DNA from: Falsiroseomonas sp051860665
GTDB lineage: Bacteria; Pseudomonadota; Alphaproteobacteria; Acetobacterales; Acetobacteraceae
Direction of reading: 5' to 3'
Length of the DNA stretch: 64,000 nucleotides
Assembly (NCBI RefSeq): GCF_051860665.1
Contig: NZ_JBHYDM010000002.1
Span: 248,001 to 312,000, forward strand
Position 1 is the stretch's first letter. Every line of letters starts with the position of its first letter. The notes beneath the pieces are model-generated. The model saw nothing but the letters and a program-made list of their open reading frames with translations. It did no database searches and had not been told where the DNA came from. The translations under genes and the position numbers were made by a program. Positions 8,756 to 16,982 of this stretch are shown here, piece after piece.

Positions 8756-10168
8756 ATGGCGCATGAAATCCTGATCGTCGACGATGAGCCGGACATCCGT
8801 GCCCTGATCGAGGGCATCCTCTCGGATGAGGGCTACGAGACGCGGCAGGCGGCGAATTCGGACCAGGCGATCGCGGCCTTCAAGGCGCGCCGGCCCTCGC
8901 TGGTGGTGCTCGACATCTGGCTGCAGAACTCCCGGCTGGATGGCCTCGGCATCCTGGCGGCGCTGCATGGCGAGGAGCCCCGCGTTCCCTGCGTGATGAT
9001 CTCCGGCCACGGCACCATCGAGACGGCGGTGCAGGCCATCCAGAACGGCGCCTATGACTTCGTCGAAAAGCCCTTCAAGGCCGACCGCCTGCTGCTGGTG
9101 ATCTCCCGCGCGCTGGAGGCGTCCCGCCTGCAGCGGGAGAATAGCGAGCTGCGGCTGCGGGCGGGGGCGGAGGCGGAGCTGGTGGGCGTCTCCGGCCCCG
9201 TGACGCAGCTGCGCCAGGCGATCGACCGGGTGGCGCCGACCGGGTCCCGCGTGCTGATCAGCGGCCCGGCCGGTTCGGGCAAGGAAGTGGCGGCGCGGAT
9301 GCTGCATGCGCGGTCGCGGCGCAGCGACGGGCCCTTCGTCGCGCTGAACTGCGCGACGCTGGCCCCGACCCGCTTCGAGGAGGAGCTGTTCGGCGTCGAG
9401 GCCGGCACGGACCCCACCGCCGCACCGCGGCGTGCCGGGGTGCTGGAACGCGCCCATGGCGGCACGCTGCTGCTGGACGAGGTGGCGGATATGCCGCTGG
9501 AGACCCAGGGCAAGATCGTCCGCGCCCTGCAGGAGCAGGGATTTGTCCGCATCGGCGGCGCGCAGCGCGTGACCGTCGATGTCCGGGTGATCGCGACGAC
9601 CAACCGCGACCTGCAGGCCGAGATCGCGGCCGGGCGGTTCCGGGAGGACCTGTACTACCGGCTCGCCGTGGTGCCCTTGAAGATTCCGCCGCTGCGGGAG
9701 CGGCGGGAGGATATCCCGGCGCTGGCCCGCCATTTCATGGCGCGCTCCGGCGAGACCAGCGGCATGCCGCCGCGCGAGCTGTCCGAGGATTCGCTGGCGG
9801 CGATGCAGGCCTATGAATGGCCGGGCAATGTGCGGGAGCTGCGCAACCTGATCGACTGGCTTCTCATCATGGCCCCCGGCGATGCGCGGGAGCCGATCCG
9901 GCCGGACATGCTGCCGCCCCAGGTCGGCGCCTCCGCCCCCGCGGTGCTGAAGCTGGACCGCTCCTCCGAAATCATGACCCTGCCGTTGCGGGAAGCCAGG
10001 GAATTGTTCGAGCGGCAATACCTGGAGGCGCAGCTGCTGCGCTTCGGCGGCAATATCAGCCGCACGGCGGCCTTCGTCGGGATGGAACGCAGCGCCTTGC
10101 ATCGCAAGCTGAAGTTCCTGGGGGTTCATGCCGAGGACCGCGCCCCGGCCGCCGCGGCCGGGAGCTGA
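8756..10168 (+). CDS. ntrX: Response regulator NtrX (no GAFTGA loop)
   Basis: NtrX is the cognate regulator of NtrY. The 470-residue protein has a receiver domain (EILIVDDEPDIRAL; phospho-Asp in LVVLDIWL), an AAA+ domain (Walker A GPAGSGKEV, Walker B GGTLLLDEVADMP) and a C-terminal helix-turn-helix (ISRTAAFVGMERSALHRKL). Where sigma-54 activators have ELFGHE..GAFTGA, this protein reads EELFGVEAGTDPTAAPRRAG, so the sigma-54 contact loop is missing. NtrC in the same operon keeps it. The protein therefore probably acts as a DNA-binding regulator that does not remodel sigma-54 holoenzyme. Confidence 0.94.
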   Translation: MAHEILIVDDEPDIRALIEGILSDEGYETRQAANSDQAIAAFKARRPSLVVLDIWLQNSRLDGLGILAALHGEEPRVPCVMISGHGTIETAVQAIQNGAYDFVEKPFKADRLLLVISRALEASRLQRENSELRLRAGAEAELVGVSGPVTQLRQAIDRVAPTGSRVLISGPAGSGKEVAARMLHARSRRSDGPFVALNCATLAPTRFEEELFGVEAGTDPTAAPRRAGVLERAHGGTLLLDEVADMPLETQGKIVRALQEQGFVRIGGAQRVTVDVRVIATTNRDLQAEIAAGRFREDLYYRLAVVPLKIPPLRERREDIPALARHFMARSGETSGMPPRELSEDSLAAMQAYEWPGNVRELRNLIDWLLIMAPGDAREPIRPDMLPPQVGASAPAVLKLDRSSEIMTLPLREARELFERQYLEAQLLRFGGNISRTAAFVGMERSALHRKLKFLGVHAEDRAPAAAAGS

Positions 10169-10239
10169 CCCGGCCTCACCCATTTCGCCCAATCTGCCGC
10201 CGGAGCCTCGCGGTGGCAGGCCGCCTAGGAAAGCCGAAG

Positions 10240-11112
10240 ATGTCGAAGATCGCCTATGTGAACGGCCGCTACCTGCCGCAGTCCGAAGCCTCGGTGAATA
10301 TCGAGGATCGCGGCTACCAGTTCGGCGACGGCATCTACGAGGTCGTGCACCTGCATGACGGCCGCTATGTGGATGAGGAGCTGCACCTGGCGCGGCTGGA
10401 ACGCTCCCTCGGCGAGATCCAGCTGCCCATGCCCATGTCCCGCGCCGCGCTCTCCATGGTGCTGCGGGAGGTGGCGCAGCGGAACCGGGTGCGGGAAGGG
10501 CTGCTGTACATGCAGGTCACCCGCGGCGTCTCCCGCCGCGACCATGCCTTCCCGACCAGGCCGGTGCCGCCGGCGCTGGTCGTCACCATCCGCCGGGTGC
10601 CGCCCTATCCCACGAATGTCGACAAGTGGCAGGCCGCCTGCATCACCCTGCCGGACCAGCGCTGGGCGCGGCGGGACATCAAGTCCGTGAACCTGCTGCC
10701 GAATTGCCTGGCCCGGCAGAAGGCGCGGGAGGCCGGTGCGATCGAGGCGATCCTCTATGATGAGGCGACCGGCATGGTGACGGAGGGGGCGGCGACCACC
10801 TTCTGGATCGTCGATGAGAATGGCGCCATCCGCACCCGCTTCCTGGACCACGTGATCCTGCCCGGCTGCACCCGCGCCGCGCTGATGGCGGAACTGCGGA
10901 CGCTGGGCATGGCCTATGACGAGCGCGAATTCTCGCTGGAGGAGATGCGCCGGGCGAGGGAGGCCTTCATCACCTCCGCCACCTCCTTCGTGAAGCCGAT
11001 CACGAAGATCGACGGCCAGCCGGTGGGCGATGGCCAGGTCGGCCCGGTGGTGCGGCGGCTCTTCGACATCTTTGCCCGCCACGTGAAGGGCGACGTGAAG
11101 AACGCGGCGTGA
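10240..11112 (+). CDS. dat: D-amino-acid aminotransferase (class IV PLP enzyme)
   Basis: This is a fold-type IV PLP transaminase of 290 residues that likely interconverts D-alanine and D-glutamate with their keto acids for peptidoglycan supply. The N-terminus MSKIAYVNGRYLPQSEASVNIEDRGYQFGDGIYE is typical of the family. The PLP lysine should be that in RDIKSVNLLPN, and the C-terminal TSATSFVKPI segment is also characteristic. The start at 10240 is chosen from this N-terminus. Branched-chain aminotransferase IlvE is a relative, but the N-terminal pattern fits Dat better. The gene sits in the conserved ntrX-dat-hfq-hflX neighbourhood. Confidence 0.9.
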   Translation: MSKIAYVNGRYLPQSEASVNIEDRGYQFGDGIYEVVHLHDGRYVDEELHLARLERSLGEIQLPMPMSRAALSMVLREVAQRNRVREGLLYMQVTRGVSRRDHAFPTRPVPPALVVTIRRVPPYPTNVDKWQAACITLPDQRWARRDIKSVNLLPNCLARQKAREAGAIEAILYDEATGMVTEGAATTFWIVDENGAIRTRFLDHVILPGCTRAALMAELRTLGMAYDEREFSLEEMRRAREAFITSATSFVKPITKIDGQPVGDGQVGPVVRRLFDIFARHVKGDVKNAA

Positions 11113-11789
11113 CCCGCCCCGCCTGCATCCCAACCTGCATCCTCTGGGACTGGGACAACACCCTGGTCGATGGCTGGGCCGCCATCCAGCACGGACTGAA
11201 CGCGACTTTTCGCGAGTTCGGCATGCCGTCCTGGGACCGGGAGACGGTGCTGGCCAATGTCCGCGGGTCCCTGCGGGACACCTTCCCGGGCATGTTCGGC
11301 GCGGAATGGGAGCGGGCGCGGGATATCTTCTACGCCGCCGTGCGGTCCTGCCACCTGGAGGTGCTGAACCCCATGCCCGGCGCCGCCGAGGCCATTCGGG
11401 CCGCCGCCGCGCTCGGCCCGCAGGGGGTCGTCTCCAACAAGCAGGGGCCGCTGCTGCGGGCGGAGGCCGCGCATCTCGGCTGGGCTGGCCACTTCACCGC
11501 CCTGGTCGGCGCGGGCGATGCCAGCGCGGACAAGCCGAGCGCGGCGCCCTTGCTGATGGCGCTCGACTCCTGCGGCGTGAAGCCCGGCCCTTCGGTCTGG
11601 TATATCGGCGATACGGTGCTGGACATGGACGCGGCGCGGGCCGCCGGCTGCACCGCCGTGCTGCTCGGCCGCGCCCCGCATGACGGGGGCGTGGCGGCGG
11701 CGCGGCCGGATCTCGTATTCGATGACGGCCATGCGCTCGCGGCAGGGTTGCAGCACCTTGCCAGGGCAGGGGTCGGCGAGGGAGATTAG
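11109..11789 (+). CDS. HAD-family phosphatase (phosphoglycolate phosphatase-like)
   Basis: This 226-residue haloacid dehalogenase hydrolase has the nucleophile motif LWDWDNTLVD (first Asp nucleophile, second Asp general acid), a helical cap, motif II around GVVSNKQ, motif III lysine near ADKPSAAPL, and the acidic motif IV WYIGDTVLDMDAA. The substrate cannot be read from sequence; phosphoglycolate and related small phosphoesters are typical for this subgroup. It starts with GTG inside the dat stop (GTGA overlap), so it belongs to the same operon. Confidence 0.88.
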   Translation: MTRPACIPTCILWDWDNTLVDGWAAIQHGLNATFREFGMPSWDRETVLANVRGSLRDTFPGMFGAEWERARDIFYAAVRSCHLEVLNPMPGAAEAIRAAAALGPQGVVSNKQGPLLRAEAAHLGWAGHFTALVGAGDASADKPSAAPLLMALDSCGVKPGPSVWYIGDTVLDMDAARAAGCTAVLLGRAPHDGGVAAARPDLVFDDGHALAAGLQHLARAGVGEGD

Positions 11790-11942
11790 CGGCGTCCGCG
11801 CCGCTGGTTCGCCCCCCATGGTTGGCCCCGGTTGCCGGATGACGTCGCCGGATGGCTGATGGTGGTCCAATGCCACCTGTCGCCCGGCGCGCCGCCCTCA
11901 TCCGGCCGATCAACGGCCAAGAAGAAGAAGGATCACCGCCCC

Positions 11943-12290
11943 GTGGCCGCCGAAAAATCCCAGAACGTGCAGGACGTCTTCCTGAACCACGTCCGCAAGT
12001 CCAAGACCCCGGTGACGATCTTCCTGGTGAACGGCGTGAAGCTGCAGGGCATCATCACCTGGTTCGACAATTTCTCCGTCCTGCTGCGCCGGGACGGGCA
12101 TACCCAGCTGGTCTACAAGCACGCCATCAGCACCGTGATGCCCGGCGCGCCGATCATGCTCTTCGATGCGACCGCGGCCGGCGCCGGCGCGGCGCCGCCG
12201 GCGCAATCCGCCGAAGGCGCGGCCGCCCCACTCCGTGAAAGCCGTCTGACCCTGGGCCGCGAGGTGAACCCTGTCGGATCGCGCGATTAA
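11943..12290 (+). CDS. hfq: RNA chaperone Hfq
   Basis: Hfq forms a hexameric Sm ring that pairs small RNAs with mRNAs. The GTG at 11943 is chosen as start, giving 115 residues. It has an AAGGA site ten bases upstream and begins exactly at the conserved AEKSQNVQDVFLNHVRK segment. Sm1 (VTIFLVNGVKLQGIITWFD) and Sm2 (LVYKHAISTVMP, including the conserved YKHAI) are complete. A disordered Ala/Pro-rich tail of about 45 residues follows. The 153 bp upstream of this start may hold a dedicated hfq promoter; none was clearly identified. Confidence 0.97.
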   Translation: MAAEKSQNVQDVFLNHVRKSKTPVTIFLVNGVKLQGIITWFDNFSVLLRRDGHTQLVYKHAISTVMPGAPIMLFDATAAGAGAAPPAQSAEGAAAPLRESRLTLGREVNPVGSRD

Positions 12291-12330
12291 GACCGGGGAG
12301 GGCAAGTCCCTGGAGACCGGCGGCGGCCCC

Positions 12331-13617
12331 GTGAAGGCCGCCGTCATCCTGCCCCATGACCGATCGCTGCGCGGCAGCACGGCGCATGGCGAATCCGGCG
12401 CCAATCGCGCGGCGGAGGCGAAGCTGGCCGAGGCGGTGGGGCTCACCGCGTCCATCGGCCTCACCATCGTCCACTCCGCCATCTTCCCGCTGCGCACCAC
12501 CCGGCCCTCCACCCTGCTCGGCGAAGGGCAGGTCGAGATGGTGCATGAGGAATGCGCGCGCCATGGCGTGACGGTGGTGGTGGTGGATGCCGCCCTGTCC
12601 CCGGTGCAGCAGCGCAACCTGGAACGCGCCTGGGGTGCCAAGGTCATCGACCGCACCGGCCTGATCCTGGAGATCTTCGGCGAGCGCGCGCGCACGCGGG
12701 AAGGCTCGCTGCAGGTGGAACTCGCGCATCTGTCCTACCAGCGCACCCGCCTGGTGCGGTCCTGGACCCACCTGGAGCGGCAGCGCGGCGGCTTCGGCTT
12801 CCTCGGCGGCCCCGGCGAATCGCAGATCGAGATCGACCGCCGCCTGATCGACGAGCGCATCGTGCGCCTGAAGAAGGAGCTGGAGCAGGTGCGCCGCACC
12901 CGCGGCCTGCACCGTTCCGCACGCGCCCGCGTGCCCTATCCCGTGGTCGCGCTGGTCGGCTACACGAATGCGGGGAAATCCACCCTGTTCAACGCCCTGA
13001 CCGGCGCCGGCGTCTTCGCCCAGGACCAGCTCTTCGCCACGCTGGACCCCACCATGCGGGCGATCAAGCTGCCCTCCGGCCGCACAGTGATCCTCTCCGA
13101 CACGGTGGGCTTCATCTCCGACCTGCCGACGCAGCTGGTGGAAGCCTTCCGGGCGACGCTGGAGGAGGTGGCGGCGGCCGATATCATCCTGCATGTCCGC
13201 GACGCCGCGCATCCCGACAGCGCCGCCCAGCGCGCCGATGTGCTGGGCGTGCTCGCCGAGATGGCGGAGGGCGAGGACGCCACCATGGATGAGGGCTGGC
13301 CGGCCCGCGTCATCGAGGTGCTGAACAAGGCCGATCTGATGGGCGGGGTGGATGCGGTGCCCGGAATCCCCGGCGCCATCGCCGTCTCCGCGCTGACCGG
13401 CGACGGGCTGGATGCGCTGCGCGATGCGCTGGACGCCCGGATGACGGCGGGGATGGAAACCCTCGACTACCGCCTGGCACCCGCCGATGGCGCCAGCCTC
13501 GCTTGGCTCTATGAGCATGGCGAGGTGCTGGCGCGGGAGGATACGGAGGAGACGATCCGCGTCTCCGTCCGTCTGACCCCCGCCGATCGGGCACGCTTCG
13601 AACAACGGGGGCAGTGA
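12331..13617 (+). CDS. hflX: Ribosome-associated GTPase HflX
   Basis: HflX is a GTPase that splits stalled ribosomes, often after heat stress. The 428-residue protein has the HflX N-terminal domain (STLLGEGQVEMV), the linker GGFGFLGGPGESQIEIDRR, and the G domain with P-loop GYTNAGKST and G3 DTVGFI. The GTG at 12331 is used here. An in-frame CTG at 12271, overlapping hfq and preceded by GAGGTG at a 4-base gap, would add 20 residues and is a serious alternative. The gene directly follows hfq, as in many proteobacteria, and its stop overlaps the next gene. Confidence 0.95.
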   Translation: MKAAVILPHDRSLRGSTAHGESGANRAAEAKLAEAVGLTASIGLTIVHSAIFPLRTTRPSTLLGEGQVEMVHEECARHGVTVVVVDAALSPVQQRNLERAWGAKVIDRTGLILEIFGERARTREGSLQVELAHLSYQRTRLVRSWTHLERQRGGFGFLGGPGESQIEIDRRLIDERIVRLKKELEQVRRTRGLHRSARARVPYPVVALVGYTNAGKSTLFNALTGAGVFAQDQLFATLDPTMRAIKLPSGRTVILSDTVGFISDLPTQLVEAFRATLEEVAAADIILHVRDAAHPDSAAQRADVLGVLAEMAEGEDATMDEGWPARVIEVLNKADLMGGVDAVPGIPGAIAVSALTGDGLDALRDALDARMTAGMETLDYRLAPADGASLAWLYEHGEVLAREDTEETIRVSVRLTPADRARFEQRGQ

Positions 13618-14447
13618 TGCGCTTCGATACCAAGGCGGCGCGCGACGTGGCCGTGCTGCTGCGCGACGCCACAAGGGCGGAAATCCTGCCCCGCTTCCGG
13701 CGCCTGGCCGCCGGCGATGTGCGCACCAAGTCCAGCCCGCTGGACCTGGTGACGGAGGCTGACGAGGCTGCCGAACGCATGATCGAGGCCGCGCTGCGCG
13801 CCCGCTTTCCCGGCTGCGTGGTGGTGGGGGAGGAGGCGACGGCGGCCGATGCCTCCCTTCTGGCGAAGCTGGCCGATGCCGACCTCGCCTTCGTGGTGGA
13901 CCCGGTGGACGGCACCGCCAATTTCGCCGCCGGCATGCCGCTGTTCGGCTGCATGGCCGCGGCCTTCGTGAAGGGCGAGGTGGTGGGCGCCTGGATCCAC
14001 GACCCGCTGGGCGACGACACGGCCGTGGCGCTGCGCGGGGAGGGGGCCTGGTTCGAGGATGCGCAGGGCCACCGCTTCGCTGATCTGCGCGTCGCCGCGC
14101 CGGTGCCCATGGGGCGCATGATCGGCGCCGTCTCCTGGGGTTTTCTCAAGGAACCGCAGCGCAGCCAGGTGGCCTCCCGCCTGCCCAAGCTGGCCGGCAT
14201 CGTGAACTTTCGATGCGCGGCGCATGAGTATCGCCTGGCGGCGAGCGGGCACGCGCATCTGCTGTTCTACAACAAGCTGATGCCCTGGGATCACGCGCCC
14301 GGCTGGCTGCTGCACCGGGAGGCCGGCGGCTATTCGGCGCGCTTCGACGGCAGCGGCTACCGCGCCGCCGAGCATGTCTCCGGCGGGCTGATCTGCGCCC
14401 CCGACCAGGCTTCCTGGCAGGAAGCGCGGGACACGCTGCTTGGCTGA
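13617..14447 (+). CDS. Inositol monophosphatase family protein
   Basis: This is a Mg2+-dependent, lithium-type phosphatase of 276 residues. The metal-binding motifs are visible: GEEAT, VVDPVDGTANFAAG and the late WDHAPGWLL. The substrate could be inositol phosphate, histidinol phosphate or another sugar phosphate; the sequence does not decide. The ATG at 13617 overlaps the hflX stop (TGATG); a GTG three bases earlier is also possible. The gene closes the hfq-hflX run and overlaps the greB start. Confidence 0.92.
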   Translation: MRFDTKAARDVAVLLRDATRAEILPRFRRLAAGDVRTKSSPLDLVTEADEAAERMIEAALRARFPGCVVVGEEATAADASLLAKLADADLAFVVDPVDGTANFAAGMPLFGCMAAAFVKGEVVGAWIHDPLGDDTAVALRGEGAWFEDAQGHRFADLRVAAPVPMGRMIGAVSWGFLKEPQRSQVASRLPKLAGIVNFRCAAHEYRLAASGHAHLLFYNKLMPWDHAPGWLLHREAGGYSARFDGSGYRAAEHVSGGLICAPDQASWQEARDTLLG

Positions 14448-14973
14448 GGAGGAGGATGAGGGGGAGGAAGGCCCGCCCGGCCTGCCCACCGGCACGCCCT
14501 TCTACATGACCCCGGCGGGGCATGAGGCGCTGCGCGCGGAGCTCCGCAAGCTCTGGGACGAGGAGCGGCCGAAGGTGGTGGAGGTCGTCTCATGGGCCGC
14601 CGGCCTTGGCGACCGGTCGGAGAATGCGGACTACCAGTACGGCAAGCGCCGGCTGCGCCAGATCGACAGCCGCGTGCGCTTCCTCCGCAAGCGGCTGGAG
14701 CGGGTGCAGGTGGTGGATCCGGCGGCGCAGAGCCGGCGTGACCAGGTCTTCTTCGGCGCCACCGTCACCTATGCCCGCGCCTCGGACGATGCCGAGGTGA
14801 CCATCACCATCGTCGGCGTGGATGAGGCGGACAGCGCCGCCGGCCGCATCTCCTGGGTCGCACCCATCGCCCGCGCGCTGCTGGGCGCGCGCGTCGGTGA
14901 TACGCGGAAACTGCGGACGCCGGCGGGGGCGGAGGAGATCGAGGTGGTGTCGATCGCCTATCCCGCGGCCTGA
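14440..14973 (+). CDS. greB: Transcription elongation factor GreB
   Basis: GreB rescues backtracked RNA polymerase by stimulating transcript cleavage. The 177-residue protein has the N-terminal coiled coil with GDRSENADYQYGKRRLRQID, where the acidic tip and the YxYGK pattern favour GreB over GreA, and a C-terminal FKBP-like domain (ISWVAPIARALLGARVGD). A TTG at 14440 overlaps the preceding stop and is the only early start that reads through the acidic N-terminus; an in-frame ATG at 14506 would begin at the family core. It is convergent with the next gene, one base apart. Confidence 0.92.
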   Translation: MAEEEDEGEEGPPGLPTGTPFYMTPAGHEALRAELRKLWDEERPKVVEVVSWAAGLGDRSENADYQYGKRRLRQIDSRVRFLRKRLERVQVVDPAAQSRRDQVFFGATVTYARASDDAEVTITIVGVDEADSAAGRISWVAPIARALLGARVGDTRKLRTPAGAEEIEVVSIAYPAA

Positions 14974-14974
14974 C

Positions 14975-15268
14975 CTACCGGCTGCGCGTCCAGCTCCGCG
15001 CATAGCCCTGGCCATTCGGGCCGGTGGCGCTGCGGCTGCCGCTCCATTGGCCGGGCGCCTGCCGGGTGACCTGGCCCTGGCGGGTCCAGGACTGGCCCTG
15101 CGGATTGCTCAGGCTGCCGGAACGGCTGCAGCTGCCATCGGCGCAGCTGGCGGAGCGGCTGCCGGTCCAGGTCCCGTTCGGCGTGGTCAGGCTGCCCGAT
15201 CGCTCCCAGGCGCGGGCGGCGGGGGCTGCCAGCATCGCCAGGGCGGCGAGCGCCAGGATGCGCCGCAT
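14975..15268 (-). CDS. Small secreted Ser/Gly-rich repeat protein
   Basis: This predicted 97-residue exported protein has a clear signal peptide (MRRILALAALAMLAAPAARA). Its mature part consists of short imperfect repeats of the type GSLTTPNGTWTGSR / GSLSNPQGQSWTR / GSRSATGPNGQGYAR, rich in Ser, Gly, Trp and Arg. I do not recognise a named family. The repeats suggest an extended beta or surface-associated structure, not an enzyme. It lies just downstream of another small secreted protein on the same strand. Confidence 0.7.
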   Translation of the reverse strand: MRRILALAALAMLAAPAARAWERSGSLTTPNGTWTGSRSASCADGSCSRSGSLSNPQGQSWTRQGQVTRQAPGQWSGSRSATGPNGQGYARSWTRSR

Positions 15269-15273
15269 GGCGG

Positions 15274-15507
15274 TCACCGGCTCGGCAGCCGCGAGAGCGC
15301 ATCGCGGCAGGGTTGCGAAAGCTGCGCGGAATTCTGGCGCAGGCAGGCCAGGATACGGCCCTCGCCACGCGGCGTATTGGCGCAATGGGCGCGGTAATCG
15401 GCGCCGCAGGCCTGCATCAGGGCGCGCTGCTGCGGCCCCTGCTGGGCGGCGGCGGGCAGGGCGGTGGCGGCCGCGAGCAGCGCGGCCAGGATCAGCTTGC
15501 GGGACAT
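15274..15507 (-). CDS. Small secreted cysteine-rich-repeat protein
   Basis: This 77-residue exported protein has a signal peptide (MSRKLILAALLAAATALPAAA) and one compact motif with four cysteines (ACGADYRAHCANTPRGEGRILACLRQ...QPC). The spacing matches the Cys-rich repeat best known from Golgi apparatus protein 1 and found singly in many proteobacterial secreted proteins. The function of bacterial members is unknown. A strong AAGGAG ribosome-binding site precedes the ATG. It is five bases upstream of the Ser/Gly-rich protein gene, so the two form an operon. Confidence 0.8.
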   Translation of the reverse strand: MSRKLILAALLAAATALPAAAQQGPQQRALMQACGADYRAHCANTPRGEGRILACLRQNSAQLSQPCRDALSRLPSR

Positions 15508-15524
15508 CTCGGTTCTCCTTTCAA

Positions 15525-15794
15525 TCAGGTGCGCATGGGCGCCGGCTCCGGCGGGCGGCCCGGGGGGGACAGGGCCGGCGGCCGGCCCTCCGGCGGCGGC
15601 AGGGCCGGTGGCGCACAGGCCATCGGCTCGGCCGCACCCAGCAGCCGCCAGGAATCGCCGCGCATCCGCCAGGCCAGGCCCGAATCCAGGTCGAGGGTCA
15701 GGCACTCCACGCTCTGCCCGCTGCAAGCCGCGAGCGGCAGCAGGGCGGCGAGGCAAAGGCGCCGGGGCAGGGCGAGGCGGCTGGTGCGGGTCAT
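15525..15794 (-). CDS. Small hypothetical lipoprotein
   Basis: This 89-residue protein has a lipoprotein signal ending in LAAC (cysteine near residue 24), a short conserved-looking core with one Trp pair (LAWRMRGDSWRLLGA), and a proline-rich tail. The family is not recognised. It is divergent from the ECF sigma gene, and a 13-base element lies just in front of its start codon that recurs in inverted form upstream of the sigma gene. This hints that it belongs to the sigma regulon. Confidence 0.65.
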   Translation of the reverse strand: MTRTSRLALPRRLCLAALLPLAACSGQSVECLTLDLDSGLAWRMRGDSWRLLGAAEPMACAPPALPPPEGRPPALSPPGRPPEPAPMRT

Positions 15795-15796
15795 CG

Positions 15797-15895
15797 GGGC
15801 TGATACGGCGCGCCCGGGAAAAGTCGCCGTGCCGGAGGGCCGAAAATTTTCGCCCGCCCCCGCGACGATTCCGCCCCCGCCGGCCGTATCAGCCC
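15797..15895. promoter_or_regulatory. Paired inverted element in the divergent ECF sigma control region
   Basis: The 13-mer GGGCTGATACGGC at 15797-15809 recurs as its exact reverse complement GCCGTATCAGCCC at 15883-15895. One copy faces the lipoprotein gene and the other faces the sigma gene. Two identical, oppositely oriented elements in a divergent control region suggest either matching promoter elements read by the adjacent ECF sigma factor or an operator pair. No convincing -35 element at constant spacing was found, so the nature of the site is open. Confidence 0.5.
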
Positions 15896-15954
15896 GAGGA
15901 TGGCGTGCGCCGCGGGGGCGCCGCTGCGATGGTGGGGCCGATGCGGACGGCAGG

Positions 15955-16530
15955 ATGGGCGTGACGGCGGAATGGGCCGCGACCCCGGCGATGGCGGAGG
16001 CTGGCGAGGCGGCGCTGATGGCCCGCGTCGCGGCGGGGGAGGAGGCCGCCTTCCGCCTGCTGGCGGAGCGCCACACGCCCCCCCTGCTGCGCTTCGCCGA
16101 CCGCATGCTGGGTGGCCGGGCGGAGGCGGAGGAGGTGGTGCAGGAGACGCTCTGGCGGCTCTGGCGCCAGGCCGGCCGCTTCGATGCGGACCGGGCCCGC
16201 CTGGGCACCTGGCTGCATGCCATCGCCTGGCGGCTCTGCCTGGACCGGCTGCGCCGGCGCGGCGCGGAACTGCCGCTGGAGGCGGCGGCCGAGACGCGGG
16301 ATGCTGCACCCTCGCCGCTGGAACTGGCCAGCCGGCAGGCGGAGCTGGCGGCGCTGGAGGCGAATCTGGCGGCGCTGCCGGAGCGCCAGCGGGCCGCGCT
16401 GACGCTGTTCTACCACCAGGAAATGGAGGGGCCGGAGGCTGCCTCCGTGCTGCGGCTGGACCTCAGGGCCTTCTGGTCGCTGCTGCGCCGGGGCCGGGCC
16501 GCGCTGCGCGCCCGCATGCGGGGGGAATGA
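15955..16530 (+). CDS. ECF-family RNA polymerase sigma factor
   Basis: This sigma-70 family protein contains only regions 2 and 4 and directs polymerase to stress promoters. Region 2 spans FRLLAERHTPPLLRFADRML through RLGTWLHAIAWRLCLDRLRR, and region 4 spans LAALPERQRAALTLFYHQEM to the C-terminus. The start used here (15955) gives 191 residues; a GTG at 15961 or ATG at 15991 are alternatives. It overlaps the next gene by ATGA. Its neighbours, a single-pass membrane protein and a periplasmic metal-sensor-like protein, make up a Cnr-like signalling trio. Confidence 0.9.
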   Translation: MGVTAEWAATPAMAEAGEAALMARVAAGEEAAFRLLAERHTPPLLRFADRMLGGRAEAEEVVQETLWRLWRQAGRFDADRARLGTWLHAIAWRLCLDRLRRRGAELPLEAAAETRDAAPSPLELASRQAELAALEANLAALPERQRAALTLFYHQEMEGPEAASVLRLDLRAFWSLLRRGRAALRARMRGE

Positions 16531-16982
16531 CCATGCAGATCCAGGATTTTGGCCAGCTGCTCGACACGCATGGCGCCGATCCGGCGCGCTGGCCCCAGCA
16601 CCTGCGGGCCGCCGCCCTGGCGCTGCGGGACCGCGACCCCGCCGCCCGCGCCGCCTGGCGGGAGGCGGCGCGGCTGGATGCGCTGCTGCGCGACCGGCCG
16701 CCCGAGACCGCCGGGGACCGGCTGCGCGCCGCCCGCGTGGTCGCCGCCAGCATGGCCCGCATCCGCGCCGAGACGGCGCGGCACGAGGCCGGACCCGCCG
16801 CGCGGCTCTGGCAGGAATGGCGCTGGCTCTTCGCCCGCCCCGTCGGGCTTGGCCTGGCGGGAATGGTGCTGGCCGGCTGGTTCGCCGGCCAGGGCCTGCT
16901 GCCGCTGCCGCCGCGCGGTGACCCGGTGCTGGACCTGCTGCTGACCGAACCGCTCTCGCTCTTCGAGGAGGACGTCTCGTGA
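16527..16982 (+). CDS. Single-pass membrane protein, probable anti-sigma factor
   Basis: This 151-residue protein has a cytoplasmic-looking, Arg/Ala-rich helical N-terminal region (about 1-100), one membrane helix at about 105-122 (PVGLGLAGMVLAGWFAG) and a short C-terminal tail. It has no recognised domain. Its position between the sigma factor and a periplasmic sensor-like protein, with overlapping ATGA and GTGA junctions on both sides, and its topology fit a membrane anti-sigma factor of the CnrY type. That function is inferred from context. Confidence 0.7.
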   Translation: MTMQIQDFGQLLDTHGADPARWPQHLRAAALALRDRDPAARAAWREAARLDALLRDRPPETAGDRLRAARVVAASMARIRAETARHEAGPAARLWQEWRWLFARPVGLGLAGMVLAGWFAGQGLLPLPPRGDPVLDLLLTEPLSLFEEDVS

